From contig JAJVDF010000140.1 in the NCBI GenBank assembly GCA_022410635.1, positions 1,090,564-1,154,563 on the forward strand: a DNA stretch of 64,000 bases, read 5' to 3'. The notes beneath the pieces were generated by a model, which made no database searches, was not told where the DNA came from, and saw nothing but the letters and a program-made list of their open reading frames with translations. Source of the DNA: Tretioscincus oriximinensis. Its lineage: Eukaryota > Chordata > Lepidosauria > Squamata > Gymnophthalmidae. Position numbers and translations under genes: made by a program. This document shows, one piece after another, positions 46,746 through 58,165 of the stretch. Numbering within the stretch: the first letter of the stretch is position 1; each line of letters begins with the position of its first letter.

Positions 46746-48123
46746 TTCAAATTCTGAAATATACTTTATTTAAGTTAACCACTATATTGTATTGATGATT
46801 TTCTGGATTTTGTTTCTTACTGTAACAAGCAATAATGCTCAGATAGTGAGGGAGGGAGGGAGGGAGGGAGGAAGGAAGGATGGATTGTTTCTGGACAAGG
46901 GTATTGCAAGGATACTATTGCTCACAACACATTTCGAATGGCTATTCATGACCTCTGCCAGCTGTTTTATAACTAATCCTTGTTGTAAATAACCGTATAA
47001 CTTACTTTGTATGCATGTTGAAATCCATTAGGCAATGAACATTTTGTTTTTAAGATCAGTTATTTTCTGTTCTTCCAAAACACACAAGGGATTTTCTATT
47101 CATGGTACGTGGTAGACAAACAGTCCAGGAAAAAAATAAGGGTCTTAAGGCTACTCATGTTTACTCGCAGCAAAGTCAACTAATTTCAATGAGATATATT
47201 CATGGCATATCTTAGGACTCTACTTTTAATCTTAGAAGCTGAGGGACTTTAATAAGCATGGAACTGCAATTCTAAACCTTTGTGCTTTGGGAAAACTTCC
47301 ACTAATTCAATGGGATTTATATTTTAATAGGCAGGTCTAGAATTGCACTTTTTGTGCCAAATGAAAACAGAAAGGAAAAATATTTGATTTCAAAAGAGTG
47401 AAATCACTTCCATTAATGTGTTTGGACTTCCGAGGCAGTTTTTAGTAGAGATCTCTTTAAATATATTTTCAGAAAAAATATTAGCATGTTTGTCTGTTGA
47501 GAAAGAACAATGATTTCCTTGATTTAACATGTCTTTTTTTAAAGTATATTTAAACCATATCATTTCAACATAGAGAATATATGTATACAGAATTAGAAAA
47601 TTTTTTAAATGTTGGGGTTTTTCCCCATTAATCTGAATCTTAATATTTTCACGGCCTGCTAAATTCCAGAAAATAAATTATAGAAAGCATCAAAAGGTAT
47701 TAAGCAAAATGCAAAGTCTAGATAGAGTTGCCCAGAAAAGCAAACCCATAATTAAAGGGGGAACATTATAGATCTTTTTCAAAAATGATTTTGCAGTTAA
47801 ACTCTGAAAACAGTTATTTGTGCTTTTNAGTGCTGCTTAGCTTTATTTGAAGAAACAGTATGCTTATAAGTGACAATGAGAACATCTGTTACCCTAGAAT
47901 GGTACACAGTATATGCATTTATGAGTTCAAACAAACAGAGCTTATTTCTTTGGAAAGAGAGCCACTTCTATACTTGCAGCGAAAGAAAGTCTTGTAAAAT
48001 CTTACCATGCAAGGGATTCCAATAACAGCCTTACTGATCCAGACATGGCTACTTTGAACAGTTTAAATTTTCATAGAAAGCAGCCTCATTGTCAGTTGCA
48101 TAAAATGTTAAGTATATGGCACT
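46746..48123. other. No gene; unassigned AT-rich interval
   Basis: A (GGGA)n run is at 46848-46875. From 47000 to 48120 there is no repeat signature and many AT-rich homeodomain-type cores. It may hold conserved non-coding sequence, but no single part stands out. Confidence 0.4.
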
Positions 48124-48243
48124 AAGGAGGGAGGGCTGCAAACAGTACAATTAGAAGGAAATGAAACAACCTAATTATCACCATCTGAACTTTCCAGATT
48201 TCATTTCCTTCTCACTTCACTGTTTACAGTTCCCTCCCTCCTT
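48124..48243. repeat. 120-nt fold-back sequence
   Basis: AAGGAGGGAGGG..AAACAGT..AGAAGGAAATGAAA is mirrored by TTTCATTTCCTTCT..ACTGTTTAC..CCCTCCCTCCTT. Arms of about 44 nt pair with a few gaps around a loop of about 30 nt. A DNA-element remnant is most likely. Confidence 0.8.
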
Positions 48244-49789
48244 GTGCATGCGTGTACAGATGAAACACACCTATTGCAACAGAAAATAACTCTTCATCCT
48301 TCTGACAAAATGGTGCAGTCCACGAAACCTTATGCCATAATAAAATGTTTACAGCACAATCTTTACCAAGTCTTCTCACAGGTCAATATCATTGTGCTCA
48401 GTGATGCTTACTTCAAGGAAAGTTGTTGTTGGGAATATTTTATTATTTTTGTTTGTCCTGTAGAAAGCTGTTAACTACCAAAGACCAAAATTCTGCAATG
48501 TTCATAATTTGTGTTTGGAAAGACCTACGAATTTTTTATAGTTAATTTTCACTGATTTACATCAAATATGACAACATTTAAGAAAGAAAAATTGGGACCT
48601 TGAAACGCAAAGGCAAAATGGGAATGGGATAAAGCTGTATCAAAACTTCACTTACTTATTCTACTTATTTTGGGATTGAACATGGTTATTCCAGCGTTAA
48701 GCAGCAGAAATATGGCTGGAATAGTTGAATGTTTTGGTCTTTAAATTCTATTGCTCCACAATATGCAAATCTCAAGGAGAGGAGAAACAATCAAAACAAT
48801 AGACTGATGAAAACTTACAAGCATCAATAAGCTAAGGAAGAAATAGCAAAATGTGTATAAGAAAAAGCCAAGATAACTTATTATATTGTATTTATTGTAT
48901 ATCTATAATCCACCATCTGGGAATGCCAGAACAAGCCATAAGGAAGTCCTAAATTTTAATTCCAATAAGCTGAAAATTCCCATCTTACTCTTCTAAGGTG
49001 CACTGACTTCATTATAGATTTGTTCCTGGGCATAACTGAACAGGCCTCCCCAATTATGGACTGGGAAATGATTGAACTACCTAAAAGTGGCATAACAATT
49101 TGGCCACAGAATCTGCCACAAACAATTCTGGATTGGTTTATAACCTTTCATTATAACATAATCTAGCGTTTTCTAGATATTTTATGAACTTTTGAATTAC
49201 AAATTCATTTCACTTTCAGCCTGCTTGCCATGTTGCTTCACTCTGGTAGGAGCTATAGGCCAGGTAAGCCCATCACAAACATTTTTCGGAGGATTGATCC
49301 AAGCCCCTACAATCCTGCGCCAGGAAGCCGAGAAGCGAAACAGTCAAGGAATAAAATTATTCTCAAAAATTTCTTAAAATGTGCCTAAATGGTAGCAAAC
49401 TCTGGTAACAAGCTGACTAGTCTTTCAGATGACTTCTGCTTTATTGTGTATTTTTGTTACTGCACCAGGTTCACGGAATAATCTCTGCAAGCACAACATC
49501 TGGAGCACACTTATGAATCACATCCTTGAAGAAATGAAGATCTGGATTGTAAAAAGGGTTCAATCCGGCTCCATTCCCATCACCCCTACTACACCTACTC
49601 CACACCCACACATCTTATTATACGTCTCACGCTTTTTTTTGTCTTTTGGGAAGAAATCAGAGGAACCCCCTCGTGCAAACAAAGAGACCTCAAACCTTCA
49701 CAAAACTGCATGAGAACACGTGCTTAGGGAGGAAACCTTCGAAAGAAAGAAAAAGCCCTAAATAAACAAAGCGGACTGCCTGTGCTAAT
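48244..49789. other. No gene; unassigned
   Basis: AT-rich sequence with no exon, repeat or RNA gene recognised. Confidence 0.45.
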
Positions 49790-50340
49790 GCTCACAACCG
49801 GAAGGTGGGGCTCGCGACCCAATACTACGCGGAAGCAGCAGCTACTATCAACTCCCTTCCCCCCCCCCACCTGAAGTCCCTTAATAAATCTCTTTTGATC
49901 TTAAGGACCTCCTTTTCCGGAGAGGAGGGGGAGGGGGCTGTAGTCAAGGTCAGGGATAACACGGCTAAGTAACCCGACCTCTGGGGTCAAAGTTAAGGCC
50001 TGATTTACTGTGGCGAGCAAAATTGCTCCTCGTGGTTGCAACCGGAGGGGGTGTTGCAAAACTGGACTGGTGTAAATGCAAGGGGGACGCCTGCTGCTGG
50101 GTCCCCCTGCCTGCCCGCGGATTCCCAGGGCCCCGCCCAAACCCCCGGCTCCCAGTCTGTCTGAGCCGGAGAACGACGCGCCTCCTTCTCTTTGTCAGCA
50201 GCTGGACGAAGATCTTTCTACGCAGGCAGCACAGCAGACAAGGGAAGCTCCCCCTCCCCAAAGCCATAATGCAACCTCCTGAAATGTGCTGGGAAGAGGA
50301 GCCAGAACTAGAGCAGACACCCCCCCCACCCCGCTTCTTA
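49790..50340. other. GC-rich, CpG-containing patch 2.7 kb beyond HOXB13
   Basis: GC-rich sequence with many CpGs in AT-rich surroundings, and CCGGAAGGTGG at 49798-49808 (an ETS-type core). It contains the largest frame outside HOXB13 and repeats (50023-50499 plus, 158 codons) and overlapping frames on the minus strand, none with family resemblance. It may be the promoter of an unannotated non-coding RNA or small gene. In mammals the PRAC genes lie at about this place, but I see no PRAC-like sequence. Confidence 0.35.
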
Positions 50341-52259
50341 GGGCAATGGACGCTCCGAGATCAAGCTCTCTTCCAAGCAAAATTATTTAAATATACTGTA
50401 TATTATGTAGATAACAAAACAGCCTGGCATTGGAGTGAGAGCTGGAAAAAATATATTCTTCAATTCAACGATTTTGCTTTTTTATTCAGAAACGGCTGAT
50501 AATGAACCATTCTTTTCCCGATTTATTACCATTTCAAATCCATTGGGGATGAATCTCTTTAAGATCTGGGCACGTAAACCTGCTAGGTTATTAGCAGAAA
50601 AACTATACTGAACCTGGAGCCTAGGAAGCAAGGGGCCAGAGTAAGTTGGAGGGATTCAAAACGAAACAGTTTTGTTGGTGATTTACAAGCCAGCCCATGG
50701 CGAGATGTTGGCTAGGAATTTCACCACTACGTGTCACAGAATACGGTGAAAAAGAGCACAACTAACACGACAGACTATTTGATGTCTCAGAATTTCCTTC
50801 TTTGTTATTTAACCAGATGCTGCTGTAGCTGCTTTGAAATTGCTAGCAGATTTCGCACAAGGTTTAAAACAGCTGGCACCACCTTCATTTCTTTGCATTC
50901 TGTTGTTTTATTTCTATTATTTACTCATGATCTGTATGAATGTTTGGTCCCTTGGTGTCATATAATGGACACCACTTATGCAATCTATTGCATTCAGAAG
51001 AAATTATATACATGAATATATAATAAGTACAAAAAATATAAATAGTTGTATCTTATGAACATATACACATCCCTATGTCAAACAACAATTTGATGAAGTC
51101 ACACTGAAATCTAATGGTCTCTAGATTTGAAATCAATGGTTCAAAGAAGATCCAGCTGGATTTTGAAAGAATCAACACCTGCAAAGATAAAACTTGGCCA
51201 AAGACTTTTTTTTAAAAAAAGTCTACAACCTAGTCCCAATTTTCAGCAGAATTTTACTTCAATTTGAAAAGTGAAATTGATTCTTCACAATTTTAAGAAA
51301 TGAGTCTTACGGAATTCTGTGTGATTTACTTCTCATAAGATTTCACATTGATTATGTACATGAAAAGAAAGTCCTTATTCCCAGTTATAAAACTTTCCAT
51401 CTTCTAGCTATCTACTCTAATACACATTATTCAAAAATGCTATACTGACATTTCCTCAAATCTAAGAAGTATTATCCTTAAGACCATCATCTGTCAGAAA
51501 TATCATTTACTATAATCTTGAAACAAAAACAAAAATATGAAAAGGCCTCACGATGCCCCCATTTTAGGCAAATTTACTTAGAAATGAGTCACACGAATGC
51601 CAGAGGAACATGTACAAAAAGCACAGTATTAATACAATAGCAGGCATATATTTTATATTTTATCTCATCCAAATTTACTCCCTATCGAATCTTGGGTGTT
51701 CCAGAAAGTTCCTTTTTCAGCTCAAGTAATAGTGGCAGCAGTTGCAATCAGGTCCTTATGTTTCATGTATTATATACAGCCAAACATACCAAGCTTTATT
51801 TGAAAGAACAGATCTGAGTAGATGGGGTTGAGGTTGAATGGCAGACATGTTCCATTATATTATTTCATTAAAAAATAGTAATAAGCACCTAAATGGCTTT
51901 TCTTCTTCTAGCTGTAGGTACAATAATAGGGTTTTTTCTTGCACTGTAAATTCTCTCACTCATCATTCAGTGTCTTCAAAGGCACTTATGAAGTTTTGGT
52001 AGCAAATTTATTTCAGTGCAATCGGTAGATTGCCATATGATTAATTAACAGAATCCTCAGTAGATGATAGCCCTGGCATGCACTCCTAAAATATACATTT
52101 CATCATATATAATGCTGAGATTTTAATATAGATTATTACCTCTCAAATGTACAAAGGCCCAAACTTCAGATTATGCAGTATACACACACACATACACACA
52201 TTTATATATACGTATAAATTATATATTTTCTTTGTGGGAAAAAATACCTATCACTATCT
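50341..52259. other. No gene; unassigned
   Basis: AT-rich single-copy-looking sequence 3' of HOXB13. Contains a perfect AGACTTTTTTT/AAAAAAAGTCT palindrome near 51200 and a CA/TA run near 52180-52225. Confidence 0.45.
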
Positions 52260-53040
52260 CACACTGATGTGCCGGGGAGATTTTTTTTCCTTCCTTTTTG
52301 ATAGTCTTAATTCAACTAATACATAAAATAGAACCAAAAGCAAATCGAGCCGTTATTGTTACCGATAAGACATTTAATATTCGTTTCGATTTTAGGAAGT
52401 TTTCTGGTTTTTTTGGCTCGCCTTGTAGCAGTTCTTAGCTCTGGCCTTTGCACAAAGAAAGAAAAATATATAATTTGCAAAGTAAATGACGCTAAGGTAG
52501 CAAAGGAATAAGAACAAAAACGAATTATAAATTGCACGCGATTTTCTTCTCCCTCTCCTAATAAAATAACAATAACAACAACAAAATAACATTGCATCGC
52601 TCTTCAATCACTGGCTGNTTTGCCAGACGGGGTTTAAATTATTTTAGAACAGCAACAAATAAAACTTTTTTTAAAAAATTATCTACTAGAGAACAAGGAG
52701 ATCTCGCCTGCTTTTGTCAAGCGCTTGAAGTCTGACTTCGTTTGCTTTCATCCATGAGACCGAAAGTGGAGCCGTTCGGGACGGAAGCAGGGCAGCCGTC
52801 GGAGGCGCCTGGAGCGTCGTCATCCCGCTTTCGCTCCGCTCTTTCCTTAATGTCCCGTTCGCTTGTCTGTCTTCCCTCCCCTGCTGCCTACACTCGGCCG
52901 TGGTGGGGGAGCCACAGATATACCCTCCTCCACCACATTCCTCCCCTCCTCAGGCTTCTGGCTTTTGCTTCGCTTTTATTCTCTTCGTCTCTTTCTCCCT
53001 CTATGTCCGGCGGCTGCTTCGGAGGCCTTCCCGCCCACCC
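52260..53040 (-). other. HOXB13: HOXB13 3' UTR and immediate 3' flank
   Basis: This is sequence after the HOXB13 stop codon. A proximal AATAAA on the minus strand is at 52980-52975, only about 60 nt after the stop. A second possible signal, ATTAAA, is at 52378-52373. Which is used cannot be told from sequence. The part from 52260 to 52740 has several CpGs in an AT-rich background and no recognisable repeat, which suggests conserved UTR or regulatory sequence. Confidence 0.5.
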
Positions 53041-53348
53041 TCACGGCGTCCCGGGGTCGGCGGTGGTGCTGTTGGCGGCCGTGGTCGTCGTCGTCGTCGT
53101 CGTCTTCACCTTGGCCACCACCTTCTTCTCTTTCACCCGCCGGTTCTGGAACCAAATGGTGATCTGCCTCTCCGTCAGGTTGGTGACGGCGGAGATCTTC
53201 CTCCTTTTGTCCTTGGTGATGAACTTGCTGCTGGCGTACTCCTTCTCCAGCTCCTTCAGCTGCCCTTTGCTGTAGGGGATCCTCTTCTTGCGGCCCCGGC
53301 GGAAGGCGCAGCCCTCGGGAGGGGGGAGGGGATGCGGCCCTACAGCAT
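53041..53348 (-). CDS. HOXB13: HOXB13 exon 2 (homeodomain and C-terminus, residues 258-359)
   Basis: The second and last exon. The acceptor is CTGCAG just before 53348, behind a long pyrimidine tract. With the G from exon 1 it continues in frame as DAVGPHP and then [10 protein letters not shown]. The homeodomain is residues 276-335 (53295-53116). It starts [10 protein letters not shown], has [11 protein letters not shown] in the middle, and has helix 3 with [15 protein letters not shown], so the DNA-contact residues W48, F49, N51 and R53 are intact. After the homeodomain comes AKVK, then eight threonines (53103-53080, six of them consecutive ACG codons), then [12 protein letters not shown] and TGA at 53043-53041. 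Human HOXB13 ends about ten residues after the same AKVK region, so the poly-Thr tail is an extension. The joined CDS is 1080 nt for 359 aa, against 284 aa in human. The frame is not the longest ORF here: longer frames on both strands are GC-rich shadows. Confidence 0.96.
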
Positions 53349-53675
53349 CTGCAGGTCAGCGAGAGAAAACAAGGGGGGGAGAAGAAGAAGAAGAAGAAGC
53401 CAATTAAACCACAAGCGCGCGGGGAAGAAGAGAAACCAGGGAGAAGATGGGGGGGGGGGGCCGCGCGCGACAAGGCTGGTGCCGACCGGGGTGGGAACTG
53501 CAGCCACGTCGGGCGCGCGGGCGAGGGAAATTGACGCAACACCGCGCGGCTAGGCCTGAGGTACCCCTGGGCCTGTTTCTTGCCTTACGAGCCGCGCCGA
53601 CGTGCGGTCAACCAGGAGGCAGCCATGCCGCGATGGACACCCAACCGCCAGCACCTTTAACACTTATCAATTGGG

Positions 53676-53892
53676 CCCGTTCCACGTTCGGCTGCATGCT
53701 GGATTATATCCTAGAAGAGAGGCCCTGCTCCACCATGCGGAGGCCCTGTATTCTGGGCTATACCTCACAACTGCAGCCTCCTATCTACATGCTAGCGCTG
53801 ACGGCCTGCCATAGTGAACCCTGGCATGTGGCTGGCCAAACTCTATGCTGAGAAATAGGACCCAGAATAAGGCTCGGTGGGGTCAGGGCCGT
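53676..53892. mobile_element. Fold-back element, family A, in HOXB13 intron near exon 2
   Basis: GGCCCGTTCCACGTTCGGC and GATTATATCCTAG at the left, then an inner duplicated end (TGTATTCTGGGCTATACCTC), then CCCAGAATAAGGCTCGGTGG and GTCAGGGCC at the right. It looks like a composite of two copies. It begins about 330 bp from the exon 2 acceptor. Confidence 0.8.
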
Positions 53893-54004
53893 TTTACATA
53901 CACATTCCCATCACTTTGGCTCTTTCTGCGCTGAGCCTTATGCCTATTAGTTGGCATAAGGGCCCCACCAGCCCCATCCTAGTGTAGACTAAAGCAGCAT
54001 CCAT

Positions 54005-54143
54005 GCATCACTTGTTTATTCCACTACAGTTGGATATTCCACAATAAAGCATTGTGTGGACTGGTTTATTCCAGAATAGCCATGCTTTATTGTGGAATAT
54101 CCAATTATAGTGGAATAAATAAGGGATGTGTGGATGCAGAAGG
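54005..54143. mobile_element. Fold-back element in HOXB13 intron
   Basis: Arms TATTCCACTACAGTTGG then ATATTCCACAATAAAGCAT and their reverse complement pair with two mismatches in 36 bp. Pairing continues more weakly to CATCCATGCATC / GGATGTGTGGATG outside. Shorter relatives are at 57243-57345 and perhaps 34160-34240. The family may be a subtype of A. Confidence 0.85.
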
Positions 54144-54189
54144 CTCTATATGCACCACTAGGCTTTGCTGTGTTGCAAAAAAGGAGTGG

Positions 54190-54335
54190 GGGGGGGGGGG
54201 GGCTTCCAGTCTACATGTCATTCCGGGCCAGCACAAACTACGGCAGGGTCTATGCTAGCTTGTTATGACATGTGGACAGCAGGTCCTTTAGAAGACCTTT
54301 TTCTAATTCCGAAACAGAATAAGACCTAATGCATT
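54190..54335. mobile_element. Fold-back element, family A (degraded), in HOXB13 intron
   Basis: GGCCAGCACAAACTACGGCAG and GACATGTGGACAGCAGGTCC, then TTCCGAAACAGAATAAGACC at the right. The left end is lost at the G run near 54186. Confidence 0.5.
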
Positions 54336-57242
54336 TTGAGGCTAAGAGGAAGGCCTTCTAGTTCTTTCAAAGATGCAAGACGCCGGAAGGACCTTTCTGT
54401 GGTGACCTCCAGATTTTGGAACAGCGTCGCTATCTCGCTACGAGTCAACATTGTAGACTTTTATGCACCTGATTAAAATGTGTCCCTTTGCAAGCATTTG
54501 ATTCTTAGCTTCTCTGGGGAGCATGATTGAAAGGTCTGCATTGTTAAACATATCTTCATAGTTTTTACTTTTTATCNTGTACGATTATCACCTGCTGTGG
54601 GACCTGTGATATATATACTGTATATAAAATACCCCTGAATAAGACTCAGTATTGAGAAGATCGTTATTTACTCTCCCTTCCCTTCTTCTTCCTCCTTTAG
54701 GGGGCGTTTCATTCCCCCCCCCTCTTCATTCCGACATGCAGAGGCTATCTCCGGCAGAGCGACACAAACCTGTCTTTAATCACGGTTTTGCTATCGCACT
54801 GCACGAGGGATCTTTGGCAGGTTGTGGGAACGCACTGTTCCAGATCTTGAACCCCACTGAGCTTGATGCTGCCAGACACCATATAGTTCCCCCCCCAGCA
54901 CACACGGTCACAAGGCGCCTTTCTCAGTCCTTCCAAAGAATAATAACGGAGCAATTAGGAATGCAAATAAGTAAAAGCATGCTATGGAGCGGATTCAAAC
55001 CAGTTTGCTAGATTTTACGCTGGTTGTAAACAATTTATTTAATGTTAAACCCGATCGATTTCCAAGCAATCCACTTCTGAATTAAATGCTTTCAGAAATG
55101 AGGGTAACAGAGAGCGTTCGCGCCTGTTAGGAAGCTCTTAATTTCCTCTTATTTATTATCAGTTTGCTTTCCAAGCAGAACAAAGATATATTTACATATA
55201 TTAATAGGTTATTGGCCCCGCACCTTCCATTTTGATGCAATCATTAATATCAACCAAGGTGGAAGAAATAAGTAGAATNAAGCTAAAGGAATTTTTAAAG
55301 GAAGAAAACCACCCTACACTTTGATGCTTTGCCATCTGTGAAATGCATATAAAATCAGAAGGATATGGAAAATTCATTTTATAGAAAGTGCCTCGCGTTA
55401 AAAAGTATTATATATTATAGTGTAATATATATTTAATTATATAGTGAATAAATACTCCAACATTATGTATTCTGGGATAGGAAAAAATTAAATTTAGAAG
55501 TGAATTTGAATTTGAAGACAAGATTCCAGAATTAGAGGGGGAAGAAAGTGGTGGAAAGGAGGGTTCATTAATATATTTTGATTTTTCACAATTCACAATT
55601 ATATTTGCCCAGTTCTTCTACAAAAAGCAGCTGAAGCTAAATAGCACTTCTGTATGAAATCATCTTATTCCAATAAATTAATTGTTCCAAGGTATAAGCA
55701 ATCATCCTGTGTGAAAAGAGTAGCTAAGACATTGAGGATGTAATTTGTAAATCTTGATCCCCAATAGANGGATCTTCATTTGTAGGGAGGCTTTAATCCA
55801 TCATACTAAACAGATAGTTCAAAGTATGGACATAATGCAACCAAGGCCAGACATTTTAAAATCCCATTTACATTTCCAATGTAAGAGATATACTCCCATG
55901 CTGACATCTCCCATTAGAAGCAATGGATTATAAAGTGCTTAACTTTGTGCTCATAAAGATATTGAAAAATTATTTACTAAACCTTTGCAACAGAGGTTTT
56001 TGTTATGGTGTCTTCTCTATCTAGAGTAACGCTTTCCTGCTTAAACACTAATAAATAACATGAGATGTTGGCAGTGGATAAGCTTACACAGCATTATACA
56101 TTACTGAAATATTTATACTTAATATTTATATTCCTCCGGGGCTGTGCTACCATAACCAGACTGCAAGGGTGCTAGAACGCAAATATTATTGCAATAAAAT
56201 ATTTATGTTGTACATTATCATATTTGAAAAGTTAGGAACGTACTTAAATTGCCCATTGTAATTAGCTAATCGTTTGCAAGTACTGGTCATAATAATGTCA
56301 TGACTAGATTAATAAAAATTAGAGCTAGGTCACTGAAAAATCTTCTAGCATAAGCTTTATGTAGACATGCATGGATATGCCACTCACTTCTGTGAATATG
56401 CAAAAATTCCTTCCACTATAAACACTATTTTTGATTGAGAAGCTGATAGAATTACAGATGGGATGGTGTAAGCACTTTCTAGATTAACATATTAATGGCA
56501 GGAATAAACCCATAATTTTCCTTGCAATTCAGTGAGTGTTGTACATGTTACTAGCTCTTAAAATCAGTGACATATATACTGGCTTTTGGCCTACACCTTT
56601 GCAGCTTACAAGGTGACAATAATGATATGCTTTGAGGAATGTTATGATTGAGTCTAGCATCATAAAATGTGGTTTTTAATTTTATTGTTGCCTTGTTATG
56701 TGGCATCATAGTAAGTCTTATGCTACCATATTATCTCAGGATTTTGTGAAGTGCTTCGAAAGGTTCTATATGTATAAGGTGGCACAGAAAGGTTTAATAT
56801 ATTGGGAATATTTCTTGAAACAATTGTGCACAATTATAACCCACTGACTCAACATAGTATTTATATTTAGAATATCTTTGGTCTGCCTAGGGTTTGGCAC
56901 TGGTGCAATTACAAGAAATCTAGTGTTATGATATTTGATTATGGGACAAGTTAATGAAACAGTTANTGAAAACTGAGATTCAGAGAAAGATCTTTAATAC
57001 TTGGTTCAAGGGAAGCTTACCCTTTGTTCACCAAGATGACATTTTGGATTGATAAGCATTAGGACAAATCTTCTTTTCCTCCTAAGAATAAAGCACATGA
57101 CATGTGGCCCTTATGTTGGCAATGTTGAATTGAAATTACAAGCCTTTTTCCAATCTGTATTTATTATATATGGATTTTCTTACTTCACATATGACATTAT
57201 GGTAATTGAAATGTGATGTTAGCCATTATTGTGAGACTAGAC
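54336..57242. other. Intronic, mostly repeat-poor; candidate regulatory parts at 55020-55340 and 56090-56340
   Basis: The part at 55020-55340 has TTTATTTAATG, TCATTAATATCAACC and CCATTTTGATGCAATC, with no repeat. The part at 56090-56340 has a run of AT-rich motifs with ATTATTGCAATAAAATATTTATG and GTCATAATAATGTCATGAC. Both look constrained in composition, but conservation cannot be tested here. The frame at 54652-55011 has no family match. Confidence 0.3.
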
Positions 57243-57345
57243 ATTACTTATTCTGCACTGTATTTAAATATTCTAAAATAGAGCACTATTGGGACTATTT
57301 CATTCCAGAATATCCAATATAAGGGAACAAGAAAGTGATATCTGT
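57243..57345. mobile_element. Fold-back element in HOXB13 intron (short)
   Basis: TTATTCTGCACTGTATTTAA and ATTCCAGAATATCCAATATAAG give inverted similarity, related to 54005-54143. Confidence 0.5.
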
Positions 57346-57919
57346 ATGCCTTCCTTGTACAATTGGCTTATAGAATATAGATGGTTCCAAATGCTTTTAA
57401 TAATCAAATAAATGAATATATTTATCTGATGAAGCAAACATTATATCCATTTATTTGTTTTTGAAGCACATTTTAGTGTATTCAGCTTCATAACTCAATG
57501 TACAAAACTTGGATCTGCAATAAAAATGGTGCAGGTTAGATTAAATAGTATACAGATAGGAAATTTAGAGCCTGGGAAAAATCTGGTTAGAATATCAAAC
57601 TCAGAAAAGAGTTTTCATTTCAAGCAAATGGGAATACATGATGAACAAACAAGAGTTTAAGCGTACAAAATTTGAGAATTTTGTACAGATACACCCACAC
57701 TTTATAGCCATCACACACTATAGTTGTCAATATAAATATTATTAAAATCAAAAGGAACATCCTGAAGTGTAATATTGATAGTATGATGAACATAACTCTT
57801 CTGCCTGATCAAGGGTTTGCTGATTTCTGAAATGTTAACATATTTTTGGAACAGAGTATGATGGTATATTTTTATTTAGCACTGAAATATTTGTTCTTCT
57901 GCCCAGTGTCTGCTTATTA

Positions 57920-58165
57920 GGGCCTTGCCACTATGGAGCCTTATTCTGGAATATATTTTGGAACAGGAGCTTTCCATGCATATGTTTGTGCAGACTGTGG
58001 CAGTTTTTCTGTACTGGGCCTTATTCTGAAATAGCAGCCTGACATCCACAAACTATTACAAACTATGATAAGGCCCACTGTGTCTAATTCTGGGATATCT
58101 CAGAATTTGTGGGCTACCATAGTCTGCACTAGCATANTGGTGGCAGGGCCTTATTCCAAAATATT
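57920..58165. mobile_element. Two joined fold-back elements, family A, in HOXB13 intron
   Basis: AGGGCCTTGCCACTATGGAG and CCTTATTCTGGAATATATTTTGG begin the first. GGGCCTTATTCTGAAATAGC then begins a second that ends GCAGGGCCTTATTCCAAAATATTCC. Confidence 0.7.

Noticed and set aside
50023..50499. 158-codon frame as a protein gene
   Set aside because: It runs from a GC-rich patch into AT-rich DNA with a sharp change of composition and no family match. Kept only as a remark on the CpG patch.
51199..51224. Perfect short palindrome of T and A runs
   Set aside because: It is too short and low in complexity to mean more than chance.
52742..53553. Frames of 177, 188 and 217 codons over exon 2
   Set aside because: They are out of frame with the homeodomain. 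The real exon is only 308 bp and opens in a different frame.
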